DNA of 39,067 nucleotides from Deltaproteobacteria bacterium (GTDB lineage Bacteria > Desulfobacterota > Binatia > UTPRO1): NCBI GenBank assembly GCA_020848745.1, contig JADLHM010000009.1, positions 1-39,067 on the forward strand, written 5' to 3'. This document shows, one piece after another, positions 23,462-31,692 of the stretch; the stretch's first letter is position 1, and each line of letters opens with the position of its first letter. Both the position numbers and the translations under genes were made by a program. Under the pieces are notes generated by a model that saw only the letters and a list, made by a program, of their open reading frames with translations, was not told where the DNA came from and did not search any database.

Positions 23462-24406
23462 TCACCGCTGCTCGATCGGCGGCGGCGTTCCTCCCTGCCG
23501 CTTCACGACGTTCATCGCGAGTGCCAGCATCGAGGACACGTCGCTCAACGTCGACGGCACGACGAGCGTGTTGCCCTCCTTCGCGAGCTTGCCGAACTCG
23601 TGCACGTACTGTTCGGCGACGCGCAGCTGCACCGCCTCGAAACCACCCGGCACTTGGATCGCGGCCGCCACCTGGCGGATGCCGTCGGCGGTCGCCTGCG
23701 CGACGGAGCGGATCGCGTCGGCCTCGCCTTCGGCCTCGTTGATCTGCTGCTGCTTCTTCGCCTCGGACTGCTTGATCTCCTGCTGCTTGTGACCTTCGGC
23801 GGTGTTGATGAGGGCGTCGCGTTCGCCCTCGGACTTCAGGATCGAGGCGCGCTTTTCGCGCTCGGCGCGCATCTGCTTCTCCATCGCTTCGAGCACGCCC
23901 TGCGGCGGCTTGATGTTCTTGATCTCGTAGCGCAGGACCTTCACGCCCCACGCCTCGGACGCTTTGTCGATCTCGGTGACGACGGCCTGGTTGATGTGGG
24001 TGCGCTCCTCGAAGGTGCGGTCGAGGTCGAGCTTGCCGATCTCGCTCCGGAGCGTGGTCTGCGCGAGCTGGATCAGCGCGAACGGCAGGTTGGCGATGCC
24101 GTACGACGCGCGCTCGGCGTCGACGATCTTCATGTAGAGCACGCCGTCGACCCCGACCATCACGTTGTCGCGCGTGATGCACTCTTGCTCCGGAATGTCG
24201 ATCGCGTCCTCCTTCAGGTTGTGGCGGTAGCGGATGACGTAGATGAACGGGATCAGGATGTGGAAGCCGGCGCCGAGCGTGCTGTTGTACTGCCCGAGCC
24301 GTTCGACCACGTACGCCGACTGCTGCGGCACGACGATCGCGACGCGCGAGATCACGTAGAAGACGGCCGCCGCCAACAGCAACACCACCAACAATGCACC
24401 CGACAT
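23462..24406 (-). CDS. SPFH/stomatin-like membrane protein (paraslipin, QmcA type)
   Basis: The protein is 314 aa. One N-terminal membrane helix (about 4-20) precedes an SPFH/band-7 domain (about 24-190; AIVVPQQSAYVVERLGQY, ECITRDNVMVGVDGVLYMKI, LRSEIGKLDLDRTFEER). A long charged coiled coil (about 185-245; EKQMRAEREKRASILKSEGE) is followed by a conserved C-terminal helix region. Such proteins oligomerise into membrane microdomain scaffolds and modulate membrane proteases. GAGGAGG lies directly upstream of the ATG. It pairs with an NfeD gene 12 bp upstream, the usual SPFH-NfeD partnership. Confidence 0.93.
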   Translation of the reverse strand: MSGALLVVLLLAAAVFYVISRVAIVVPQQSAYVVERLGQYNSTLGAGFHILIPFIYVIRYRHNLKEDAIDIPEQECITRDNVMVGVDGVLYMKIVDAERASYGIANLPFALIQLAQTTLRSEIGKLDLDRTFEERTHINQAVVTEIDKASEAWGVKVLRYEIKNIKPPQGVLEAMEKQMRAEREKRASILKSEGERDALINTAEGHKQQEIKQSEAKKQQQINEAEGEADAIRSVAQATADGIRQVAAAIQVPGGFEAVQLRVAEQYVHEFGKLAKEGNTLVVPSTLSDVSSMLALAMNVVKRQGGTPPPIEQR

Positions 24407-24418
24407 GTTCGTCCTCCT

Positions 24419-24847
24419 CTATTCCGGCTGAAGCCAGAGCGTGAGCCCGTCGATGCGATGGACGCGGCAACGCGTCCCGCGTGCGATCGCCGCGCCGTCG
24501 ACGCCGCGGGCGCTCCACGTCGTGCCGCGGAGCTCTGCCCGTCCGACGCCGTTCGCCGGCACGTCCTCGATGACGGTCGCGGTCTCGCGCCGCAGATCGT
24601 CGACCGCGGGAGCCGGCCCGCCGCCGCCGGCTCGGCTGAGCGTGCGCTGGAACAGAACGAGCGCCGCCACCGACACGAGCGAGAACGCGAGCCACTCGAG
24701 CCACGGCGCCGCGATCAAGCCGAAGCCGGTGAGCGCCCCGACGACGAGCCCGCCGACGCCGAACGCGAGCAGGAAGAAGTTCGTCGGGATCTGCGCTTCG
24801 GCGATCGCGAGGGCGAGGCCGAGGACCATCCACATCCACCACGCCAT
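24419..24847 (-). CDS. NfeD family membrane protein
   Basis: The protein is 142 aa. Membrane helices lie at about residues 4-20, 24-44 and 48-68, and a C-terminal OB-fold domain at about 85-142 (DLRRETATVIEDVPANGVGRAELRGTTWSARG). This is the short NfeD form without the ClpP-like protease domain. NfeD proteins associate with the SPFH protein encoded next to them and anchor it in the membrane. It is the first gene of the two-gene unit. Confidence 0.9.
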   Translation of the reverse strand: MAWWMWMVLGLALAIAEAQIPTNFFLLAFGVGGLVVGALTGFGLIAAPWLEWLAFSLVSVAALVLFQRTLSRAGGGGPAPAVDDLRRETATVIEDVPANGVGRAELRGTTWSARGVDGAAIARGTRCRVHRIDGLTLWLQPE

Positions 24848-24909
24848 GCCGGCGGTTCTGTCACGGAAGGTCGGGCGAAGTCCACAAGAGACGCGCTCGA
24901 AGGAAGCAG

Positions 24910-24945
24910 TTGCGATGAACCAAAAATCTGGTCTAAATAGACCAT
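24910..24945 (+). promoter_or_regulatory. Promoter and palindromic operator of the vapBC-type operon, possibly leaderless
   Basis: TGGTCTAAATAGACCA (24929-24944) is a 7+2+7 perfect palindrome ending one base before the antitoxin ATG. A candidate promoter has TTGCGA (24910-24915), an 18-bp spacer and TAAATA (24934-24939), which overlaps the palindrome. The predicted transcript would begin at or next to the ATG, and no ribosome site is visible. The natural reading is self-repression by the antitoxin-toxin complex. Confidence 0.55.
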
Positions 24946-25197
24946 ATGCCGAAGCCTGCTACGGTCAGTCTTTACGAGGCGAAGACCCAGCTGTCCCGTC
25001 TCGTCGAGCGGGCATCCCGTGGCGACGAAGTGGTGATCACTCGGCATGGACGTCCCGTGGCCCGCTTGGTCGCAGCCAGGCCCATGCGAAAGCCGCGAAA
25101 GCTCGGCACCCTCCGGGGAAAGATTCGCGTCGCCAAGGACTTCGATGCTCCCCTCCCCGACGAGATCCAGGCTCTCTTCGAAGGCCGCGGCTCGTGA
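24946..25197 (+). CDS. Phd/YefM-type antitoxin (VapB-like)
   Basis: The antitoxin is 83 aa. VSLYEAKTQLSRLVERASRG followed by DEVVITRHGRPVARLV is the Phd/YefM DNA-binding fold. The C-terminal part (LRGKIRVAKDFDAPLPDEIQ) is the toxin-neutralising segment typical of PIN-toxin partners. It starts one base after a palindromic operator with no evident ribosome site, and its stop overlaps the toxin GTG by GTGA. The pair should be autoregulated and act as a type II toxin-antitoxin module. Confidence 0.9.
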   Translation: MPKPATVSLYEAKTQLSRLVERASRGDEVVITRHGRPVARLVAARPMRKPRKLGTLRGKIRVAKDFDAPLPDEIQALFEGRGS

Positions 25198-25583
25198 GCG
25201 TCGGCCTCCTGCTCGATACCCATGCGCTGATCTGGGCGCTGAGTGCGCCGCGCCGATTGCCGACACGGCTGGCGAAGCTTCTCGTCGATCCCGAGACCGA
25301 CGTGCACCTGAGCGCGGTGTCGACCTGGGAGATCGCCATCAAAGCGGCGCTCGGCAAGATCGACGCGGAGCTGCCCGCGATCGTCCAGGCCGCGCGCGGG
25401 GCGCAATTCGAAGAGCTGCCGATCGCCGTCTCCGACACGGTTCGCGTCCTGTCCCTGCCGAGCATCCATCGCGACCCGTTCGATCGGCTCTTGGTCGCCC
25501 AGGCGCTCGAGAACGACCTGATCCTGGCGACACACGACCCCATCGTGGCGCGCTACCCTGTCCCCGTGCTATGGGACACCTGA
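25194..25583 (+). CDS. PIN-domain ribonuclease toxin (VapC-like)
   Basis: The toxin is 129 aa from the GTG at 25194 that overlaps the antitoxin stop. Acidic metal-binding residues are in place: LLLDTHALIWAL (first Asp), STWEIAIK (Glu), DPFDRLLVAQA (Asp) and ILATHDP (last Asp). Architecture and length match VapC toxins of the Phd-linked group, which cleave RNA such as tRNA when released. It appears intact and complete. The next gene lies 76 bp downstream. Confidence 0.92.
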   Translation: MSVGLLLDTHALIWALSAPRRLPTRLAKLLVDPETDVHLSAVSTWEIAIKAALGKIDAELPAIVQAARGAQFEELPIAVSDTVRVLSLPSIHRDPFDRLLVAQALENDLILATHDPIVARYPVPVLWDT

Positions 25584-25659
25584 CCGTACGCGGACGGTGA
25601 ATCGCACGATGGTCCCACCCGGCTTGACCCGCCGGCCCTGATTGCCGATGGTCCGCGCC

Positions 25660-26268
25660 ATGGCGCGCGTCGAGTTCTTCTACGACTACTCGAGTCCGTG
25701 GACGTATCTCGCGTTCACGCGGATCGAGGCGCTCTGCCGCCGTGCCGGCGCGGAGCTGGTGTGGCGGCCGATGCTCGTCGGCGGCATCTTCAATACCGTG
25801 AATCCGTCGGTGTACGAGCAGCGCGCGCACCCGGTGCCGGCGAAGGCGCGCTACATGGCGAAGGACCTGCTCGACTGGGCGCGTCTCTACGATCTCGACC
25901 TCACGTTCCCGCCGACGGTGTTTCCGGTGAACTCGGTGAAGGCGCTCCGCGGCGCGCTGGTGGCGCTGGAACATGATCGCATCGGTCCCTACAGCGCGCG
26001 TGTCTTCCAGGCCTACTTCGGGGAGGACCGTGACATCAGCCAGGAGGCGGTGCTGCGCCCGATCGTCACCGCGGTCGGTCTCGATGCCGACGCCTTCTTC
26101 GCTGCGATCGCGACGCCGGCGTACAAGGACCGCATCCGCGCCAATACTGACGAGTGCGTGCAGCGTGGCGGCTTCGGCTCGCCGACGATGTTCGTGGGCG
26201 ACGACATGTACTTCGGCAACGACCGGCTCGGCCTTCTCGAGGCGGCGCTCGCCCGCGCGACGCGCTGA
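25660..26268 (+). CDS. DsbA-family 2-hydroxychromene-2-carboxylate isomerase-like protein
   Basis: The protein is 202 aa from the ATG at 25660; in-frame ATG 25648 and TTG 25642 are alternatives, none with a good ribosome site. VEFFYDYSSPWTYLAFTRIE is the thioredoxin-fold N-terminus with Ser where DsbA has its first active Cys, as in the HCCA isomerase / kappa-GST group. A helical insertion follows (about 40-140), and GGFGSPTMFVGDDMYFGNDRLG carries the conserved cis-Pro loop. The family uses glutathione in aromatic or naphthalene degradation and related isomerisations. No catabolic genes are nearby, so substrate is open. Confidence 0.85.
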   Translation: MARVEFFYDYSSPWTYLAFTRIEALCRRAGAELVWRPMLVGGIFNTVNPSVYEQRAHPVPAKARYMAKDLLDWARLYDLDLTFPPTVFPVNSVKALRGALVALEHDRIGPYSARVFQAYFGEDRDISQEAVLRPIVTAVGLDADAFFAAIATPAYKDRIRANTDECVQRGGFGSPTMFVGDDMYFGNDRLGLLEAALARATR

Positions 26269-26373
26269 CGCCGAACGGCCGCTGGATGCCTCGGCCGCGT
26301 TGCGGGACCATCGGGCCGTTGGTAGCGTCGCCGCTCACCCTACGGGTCGCGCGGCCCGCGTGGGCGTTCGTGT

Positions 26374-29300
26374 ATGCAGCCGCTCCCCCACGAAGAAGGA
26401 TCATCGCTCCGCGACGCCGTCCGGCGCGCCTCGACGACGCGCGCGGGCGAACGGCTGCGCGTCGAAGGGCTCCGCGGCGGTGCGCGCGCGTTCCTGATCG
26501 CGGAGGCCCATCGCGCCGCGCCGTCCCCGTACGTCGTGCTGGCGGCGGGCGCCGCCGAGGCGGAGGCGCTCGCGAGCGACCTCGCGCTCTTCCTCGGCGA
26601 GGATCACGCGGTCGGCGGGCTCGAGCGGCGGGTGCACGCCTTCCCGGCGTGGGACGTGCCGGCGTTCGAGCCGGTGTCGCCGCCGGCGGCGGTCGTGCAC
26701 GACCGCATGCGGACGCTCTTCCACCTGATCCACGGCCGCGATCCGATCGTCGTGACGACGCCCGAGGCGGTGATGCAGCGCCTGCTGCCGCGCGCGGTCG
26801 TGAAGCAGGCGATGCGCTACCTGGTCGAAGGCGACGAGGTCGACGTCGCCGAGCTGACGCAGCACCTGATCGACTGGGGCTATCTGCGGGTGCCGGTCGT
26901 CGAGGACATCGGCGAGTTCAGCGTCCGCGGCGGCCTCGTCGACGTGTTCACTCCGCTCGACGCCGAGCCGTTCCGCCTCGAGCTCGACGGCGACCGCATC
27001 GAGAGCCTCCGCACGTTCGACCCCGACACCCAGCGCTCGTCGGGGCAGCGCGAGGAGGTCGTGCTCGTGCCGGTGCGCGAGGCGTCGCTCGCCGATCTCC
27101 GCGCTCCCGAGGCGCGCCGCGCCGTCGAGAACCGCGCCATCGAGATCGAGATGCCGCGCCTCGACCGCAACGCCATGAGCGACGCGCTCGAGAACGGGCT
27201 CTTCTTCCCCGGCGTCGAGTTTGTCGCGTCCTACGTCTACCCGGAGGGGCTGGCGACGCTCTTCGACTACCTGCCCGCCGACGTGCGCCTCTGGATCGAC
27301 GACCCGGCCGGCGTCGAGAGCGCGTGGGACGCGGCGTGGGAGCTCGTGCAGGAGCGCGCGCGCGAGGCCGAGTCGGCGCGGCGGTTCTTCGCTCTCGCCG
27401 AGCGCTTCGCGATGTCGGCGCACGCGGTGCGCGAGGCGCTGCGGCCGCTGCCGACGGTCGAGCTCGATCCGTTGGTCGGGCTCGCCGGCACGGCCGGACA
27501 TCTGCGCGTATCCTGCTACACGCTCGCCGACCTCGCCGCGGCGCGCGCGCAGGCCGCGGCGGGAAGCCGGGACGCGGAAGGCCAGCGCTCGGCCGCCCCC
27601 AGCATGCGCCCTGTCGCCGACCGCATCCGCGAGTGGAGCGCCGAAGGCCGGCGCGTCTTCGTGGTCGTGCACGGAGCGGGGCAGCGCACGCGCCTCCACG
27701 GGCTCCTGGCCGCCAACGGCGTCGACGTCGCGTCGACCGGCGAGCCGCTCCCGAAGCTCCTCGCGGAGCGCGGCGGTCCGCCCCTCATGCTCGAAGGCTC
27801 GCTCACGCAGGGGTTCCGACTGCCGACGGAGCCCTGGGTCTTCGTCGGCGAGGAGGAGATCTTCGGCGAGCGCCGCCAGCAGCGCCGCATCCGCAAGGTG
27901 AGCGCGGCCGACGTGCTCTCGAGCCTCGCCGAGCTCAAGGCGGGCGACTTCGTCGTGCATGTCGACCACGGCATCGGACTCTACCGGGGCCTCAAGCACA
28001 TGAGCGTCGCCGACATCGAGGGCGACTTCCTCCACCTCGAGTACCAGGGCGGCGACCGCATGTACGTGCCGGTCGACCGCATCAACCTCGTCGGCAAGTA
28101 CATCGGCGGCGGCGACGGCGCGGAGCCGGCGCTCGACAAGCTCGGCGGCACCGCGTGGGAGCGCGTCAAGGCGAAGACGAAGGAAGCGCTCCTCTCGATG
28201 GCGCGCGAGCTCGTCGAGATCGGCGCCAAGCGCCAGGTGCTCGCCGGGCAGAGTTTCGAGAGCGGCGACCCGCTCTTCCAGGAGTTCGAGGCGCGCTTCC
28301 CGTTCGACGAGACGCCCGACCAGCAGAAGGCGATCGGCGACGTGCTCGCCGACCTCGGGAGCGACAAGCCGATGGACCGGCTGGTGTGCGGCGACGTCGG
28401 CTTCGGCAAGACCGAGGTCGCGATGCGCGCCGCCTTCGCGGTTGTCATGGCGGGCAGGCAGGTCGCCGTGCTCGTGCCGACGACCGTGCTCGCGCAGCAG
28501 CACTACGACACGATGTGCAAGCGCTTCGACGGCTACCCGGTGAAGGTCGAGATGCTCTCGCGCTTCCGCTCCAACACCGACAACAAGGCGATCATCAAGG
28601 GGCTCGCCGACGGCACCGTCGACGTGGTGGTCGGCACCCACCGCCTCTTGCAGAAGGACGTGTCGGTGGCGCGGCTCGGGCTCCTCGTCATCGACGAGGA
28701 GCACCGCTTCGGTGTGAAGGACAAGGAGCGCATCAAGGCCCTTCGGGCGACCGTCGACGTGCTGACGCTCACCGCGACGCCGATCCCGCGCACGCTGCAG
28801 ATGGCGCTCACCGGCATCCGCGACCTCTCGGTCATCGAGAGCCCGCCCGTCGACCGCCTCGCGATCCGCACCTACGTCACCAAGGCCGACGACCACGTGA
28901 TCCGCGAGGCGATCCTCCGCGAGCTCCGGCGCGGCGGCCAGGTATTCTTCGTCCACAACCGGGTGGACTCGATCGAGCGCCAGGCGGCGCACGTGAAGGA
29001 GCTCGTGCCGGAGGCGACCGTCATCGTCGGCCACGGCCAGATGGGCGAGCGCCAGCTCGAGCAGGTGATGGACGACTTCATCCACCAGCGCGCCAACGTG
29101 CTGGTGTGCTCGACCATCATCGAGTCCGGCCTCGACATCCCACGCGCCAACACGATCCTCATCAATCGGGCGGATACTCTCGGCTTGGCGCAGCTGTACC
29201 AGCTACGCGGGCGGGTCGGACGCTCGAACGTCCGCGCCTACGCCTATCTCTTGATACCCGGCGAGCACATGATCGGCACCGACGCCCACAAGCGCCTCGA

Positions 29301-29925
29301 GGCGCTGCAGGAGCTCGACGAGCTGGGCGGCGGGTTCAGGTTGGCGGCGCACGACCTCGAGATCCGCGGTGCCGGCAACATGCTCGGGAAGCAGCAGAGC
29401 GGCAACATCACCGCCGTCGGCTTCGAGCTCTATACCCAGATGATGGAGGAGGCCGTCCGCGAAGTGCAGGGCGAGACCATCACGAAGGACGTCGAGCCGG
29501 AGATCCAGCTCGGCTTCCCGGCGTACATTCCCGATTCGTACGTGCAGGACGTGAACCAGCGGCTCGTCCTCTACAAGCGCCTCGCCGGCTTCAAGACGGC
29601 CGACGAGCTCGCCGCGCTCGTCGACGAGATGGTCGACCGTTTCGGCGAGCTGCCGCCGCTGGTCGACAGCCTGATCCGGGTGATGGAGCTGCGGCGCTGC
29701 TTCAAGGACCTGCTGATCACCGCGGCGCGCGTCCGCGGCGAGCAGATCGTCCTCGAGTTCCATCCCGAGACCCCCGTCCACATCGACTACATCCTGGCGC
29801 TGCAGAAGAAGATGAAGGACCGGGTGAAGGTCTTCCCCGACGCGCGCGTCGGCTATCGCCCGCTCGCCAGGGACGCAGACGGGCTCGTGGCGGAGCTCCA
29901 GGACCTTTGCGCTCGGCTGCGCTAG
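26374..29925 (+). CDS. mfd: Transcription-repair coupling factor Mfd
   Basis: Mfd displaces RNA polymerase stalled at DNA lesions and recruits UvrA. The protein is 1183 aa, close to the family norm. In order: a UvrB-like N-terminal module (from about residue 20; VHAFPAWDVPAFEPVSPPAA, SVRGGLVDVFTPLD), the CarD-like polymerase-interacting domain (about 525-595; LKAGDFVVHVDHGIGLYRGL), and a RecG-like translocase. The translocase carries CGDVGFGKTEVAMRAAF, DEEHRFGVKDKERIK, TATPIPRTLQMALTGIRDL, CSTIIESGLDIPRANT, QLYQLRGRVGRS and FRLAAHDLEIRGAGNMLG. The C-terminal TRCF domain starts around 1030. The stop codon lies inside a 12-bp inverted-repeat arm. It appears monocistronic. Confidence 0.97.
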   Translation: MQPLPHEEGSSLRDAVRRASTTRAGERLRVEGLRGGARAFLIAEAHRAAPSPYVVLAAGAAEAEALASDLALFLGEDHAVGGLERRVHAFPAWDVPAFEPVSPPAAVVHDRMRTLFHLIHGRDPIVVTTPEAVMQRLLPRAVVKQAMRYLVEGDEVDVAELTQHLIDWGYLRVPVVEDIGEFSVRGGLVDVFTPLDAEPFRLELDGDRIESLRTFDPDTQRSSGQREEVVLVPVREASLADLRAPEARRAVENRAIEIEMPRLDRNAMSDALENGLFFPGVEFVASYVYPEGLATLFDYLPADVRLWIDDPAGVESAWDAAWELVQERAREAESARRFFALAERFAMSAHAVREALRPLPTVELDPLVGLAGTAGHLRVSCYTLADLAAARAQAAAGSRDAEGQRSAAPSMRPVADRIREWSAEGRRVFVVVHGAGQRTRLHGLLAANGVDVASTGEPLPKLLAERGGPPLMLEGSLTQGFRLPTEPWVFVGEEEIFGERRQQRRIRKVSAADVLSSLAELKAGDFVVHVDHGIGLYRGLKHMSVADIEGDFLHLEYQGGDRMYVPVDRINLVGKYIGGGDGAEPALDKLGGTAWERVKAKTKEALLSMARELVEIGAKRQVLAGQSFESGDPLFQEFEARFPFDETPDQQKAIGDVLADLGSDKPMDRLVCGDVGFGKTEVAMRAAFAVVMAGRQVAVLVPTTVLAQQHYDTMCKRFDGYPVKVEMLSRFRSNTDNKAIIKGLADGTVDVVVGTHRLLQKDVSVARLGLLVIDEEHRFGVKDKERIKALRATVDVLTLTATPIPRTLQMALTGIRDLSVIESPPVDRLAIRTYVTKADDHVIREAILRELRRGGQVFFVHNRVDSIERQAAHVKELVPEATVIVGHGQMGERQLEQVMDDFIHQRANVLVCSTIIESGLDIPRANTILINRADTLGLAQLYQLRGRVGRSNVRAYAYLLIPGEHMIGTDAHKRLEALQELDELGGGFRLAAHDLEIRGAGNMLGKQQSGNITAVGFELYTQMMEEAVREVQGETITKDVEPEIQLGFPAYIPDSYVQDVNQRLVLYKRLAGFKTADELAALVDEMVDRFGELPPLVDSLIRVMELRRCFKDLLITAARVRGEQIVLEFHPETPVHIDYILALQKKMKDRVKVFPDARVGYRPLARDADGLVAELQDLCARLR

Positions 29926-30001
29926 CCCCCGCATTCGGTCCAGTCGAGGCTCGATCTGCCGGCAGTGAAGGTTCACGACGAACGAAAGCGCGGGGGCTAG
30001 C
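29921..30001. repeat. Inverted repeat overlapping the mfd stop codon
   Basis: GCTAGCCCCCGC (29921-29932) recurs exactly inverted as GCGGGGGCTAGC (29990-30001), with 57 bp between. Inside lie a palindrome CTGCCGGCAG and a small hairpin GTGAAGGTTCAC. No T-run follows. It could be a terminator-like 3' structure or a small repeat element; nothing in the gap looks coding. Confidence 0.5.
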
Positions 30002-30027
30002 GGAGCGGACCCCGGTCGGTCGTCGGA

Positions 30028-30078
30028 ACACCCGGGCGGCGGGCGAATTTCCATCTGTTCGCCGCGCCCGGCGGGTGT
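30028..30078 (+). other. Imperfect long hairpin upstream of the CBS-domain gene
   Basis: Outer arms ACACCC (30028-30033) and GGGTGT (30073-30078) and inner arms GGCGAA (30042-30047) and TTCGCC (30058-30063) nest around the loop TTTCCATCTG. The GC-rich stretch between them pairs imperfectly. It could be a 5' leader structure of the CBS gene (ATG 22 bp later) or an mfd 3' structure. Confidence 0.35.
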
Positions 30079-30100
30079 CAAAACGGTCTGGAGGCCAGCG

Positions 30101-30790
30101 ATGACCGTCGACATGTGGATGACGCGCGATCCCGTGACGATCGCTCCGACCATGGCGATCTCCGCGGCGGCGCGGCTGATGGCACGGCACAGGATCCGCC
30201 GGCTGGTGGTGGTGGACGCGGAGCATAGGGTCGTCGGGGTGGTCTCCGCAGGCGACGTCGCGCGCGCGTTTCCCGCCGACTTGAACCCGGCGTCCGCGGT
30301 GGTGACCGATCGGTCCGTGCCGGAGCCGGTGTCGAGCATCATGGCGCGGGCGGTCCGCACCGTGGCGTCCGGCGCCGCGATGGAAGACGCGGCGCGGCTG
30401 CTGCGCACCTATAAGATCGGCGCGGTGCCGGTCGTGCAGGGCGCGCGCCTCGCCGGCATCATCACCGAGTCCGATCTCTTCCGCGCGCTCGTCGAGATGA
30501 GCGACCCGACCGAGCCGAGCGTCCGCATCACCTTCGAGCTCGACGAGGCCGAGGACGTCGTCGGCACGATGCTGCAGGTGTGCGGCGGTCGCGACGCCCG
30601 CATCGCGAGCCTCTTCTCGTTCCACCACCGCGACGCGCGGACGGGCGATCGGCGGCGCCTCGGCGTGATGCGCATCGCGGGCGACGTGCCGGAGGCCGTC
30701 GTCGAAGCGATCTGGAAATCGCGCCACCGCGTGCTCTCGGTCGTGCGCCGTGCGGCGAGCGACGACGACGGGGACGCTACGGGGCGGTGA
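30101..30790 (+). CDS. CBS-domain pair protein with C-terminal ACT-like domain (AcuB-like)
   Basis: The protein is 229 aa. The first CBS motif is MWMTRDPVTIAP to VVGVVSAGDVARAF (about 5-58) and the second is VSSIMARAVRTVASGAAM to LAGIITESDLFRAL (about 78-132). The two together form a Bateman module that typically binds adenine nucleotides. Residues ~145-225 (ITFELDEAEDVVGTMLQVC, then ARIASLFSF) look like an ACT-type regulatory fold. The arrangement resembles AcuB. A GGAGG-like site lies 7-11 bp upstream of the ATG. It ends convergently with the crotonase gene; target and ligand are unknown. Confidence 0.85.
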   Translation: MTVDMWMTRDPVTIAPTMAISAAARLMARHRIRRLVVVDAEHRVVGVVSAGDVARAFPADLNPASAVVTDRSVPEPVSSIMARAVRTVASGAAMEDAARLLRTYKIGAVPVVQGARLAGIITESDLFRALVEMSDPTEPSVRITFELDEAEDVVGTMLQVCGGRDARIASLFSFHHRDARTGDRRRLGVMRIAGDVPEAVVEAIWKSRHRVLSVVRRAASDDDGDATGR

Positions 30791-30855
30791 CAGTCATCGG
30801 CGCGGCGCCGCCGGTCGCGGTCGACCGCGTCCATGCGCCGCTCATCGCGCCGTCC

Positions 30856-31692
30856 TCAGCCCTTGCCGGGGCCGAGGCCCTCTTCGAGGACACGGCGGAA
30901 GCGCGGCGGCCGCTTCTCGAGGAACGCCGTGACCGCCTCCTTGTGCTCGGGGCTCTTCCAGCACTCGCGCAGCAGCACGCTCTCGCGCTCCTGCACGGAG
31001 GACAGGTCGGTCGCGCTGCCGTTCTCGGTGAGGAGCCGCTTGATCATGCGGAGCTGCGGATCGGGGTTGGCGGCGAAGCCCTCGGCGATCGCGCAGGCCT
31101 TCGGCAGGAGATCGTCCGCGCTCGTGAGCACGTCGACCAGCCCCGCCTGGTGCGCTTCGACCGCGGAGTAGATGCGGCCCGAGAGGCACATCTCGCTCGC
31201 GCGTCCGAACCCCATGCGCTGCACGAGGAAATGCGTGCTCGCGAGCTCCGGCACGAGCCCGACCTTGATGAAGAGCATGCCGAGCTTCGCCTGGTCGGAG
31301 GCGACGATCACGTCGAAGGGTAGGATCATGGTCATGCCGATCCCGACGGCGGCGCCGTTCACGGCGGCGACGAGGGGCTTGGCGGCGCGCGCCATCGCGA
31401 CCCAGTCGAGTCCGGCGGGCATGCCGCCCTGGCCTTCGGCCGTGTCGCCGCCGGGGTCGGTGCCCTCGATGCGGGTCTTGAACGTCGCTTCCATGTCGGC
31501 GCCGGCGCAAAAGCCGCGTCCGGCGCCCGTCATGACGATCGCGCCGATCGCCGGGTCGGCGTTGGCGCGCGCGATCGCGTCGGCCTGCTCCGCGCCCATG
31601 CGGGGGGTCCAGGCGTTCAGCTTCTCGGGTCGCGCCAGGGTGACGAGCGCCACCGCGCCGCGGGTTTCGTACGTGATCTGTTCGTAGGTCAT
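30856..31692 (-). CDS. Enoyl-CoA hydratase/isomerase (crotonase) family protein
   Basis: The protein is 278 aa from the ATG at 31692, which overlaps the DUF420 stop by ATGA; longer open frames upstream belong to DUF420. VALVTLARPEKLNAWTPRM, then IVMTGAGRGFCAGADMEATF gives the first oxyanion-hole segment. KPLVAAVNGAAVGIGMTMIL supplies the second oxyanion-hole glycine. The catalytic-position loop reads FIKVGLVPELASTHFLVQRM, with Glu at the hydratase position (PELASTHF). Likely an enoyl-CoA hydratase acting in fatty-acid or aromatic acyl-CoA breakdown. Confidence 0.9.
   Translation of the reverse strand: MTYEQITYETRGAVALVTLARPEKLNAWTPRMGAEQADAIARANADPAIGAIVMTGAGRGFCAGADMEATFKTRIEGTDPGGDTAEGQGGMPAGLDWVAMARAAKPLVAAVNGAAVGIGMTMILPFDVIVASDQAKLGMLFIKVGLVPELASTHFLVQRMGFGRASEMCLSGRIYSAVEAHQAGLVDVLTSADDLLPKACAIAEGFAANPDPQLRMIKRLLTENGSATDLSSVQERESVLLRECWKSPEHKEAVTAFLEKRPPRFRRVLEEGLGPGKG

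Noticed and set aside
23114-24940. A 608-codon plus-strand frame across the SPFH and NfeD genes
   Set aside because: It is Arg/Leu/Asp-rich with no recognisable domain. The minus-strand SPFH and NfeD genes are clear and have ribosome sites.
26401-29085. An 894-codon open frame on the minus strand opposite mfd
   Set aside because: Composition is His/Arg/Asp-rich low-complexity protein typical of the antisense of a GC-rich gene, and mfd has every family motif on the plus strand.
30816-30829. Perfect 14-bp palindrome CGCGGTCGACCGCG between convergent CBS and crotonase genes
   Set aside because: It has no loop or T-run and palindromes of CG-rich words are frequent here by chance. I do not call it a terminator or operator.
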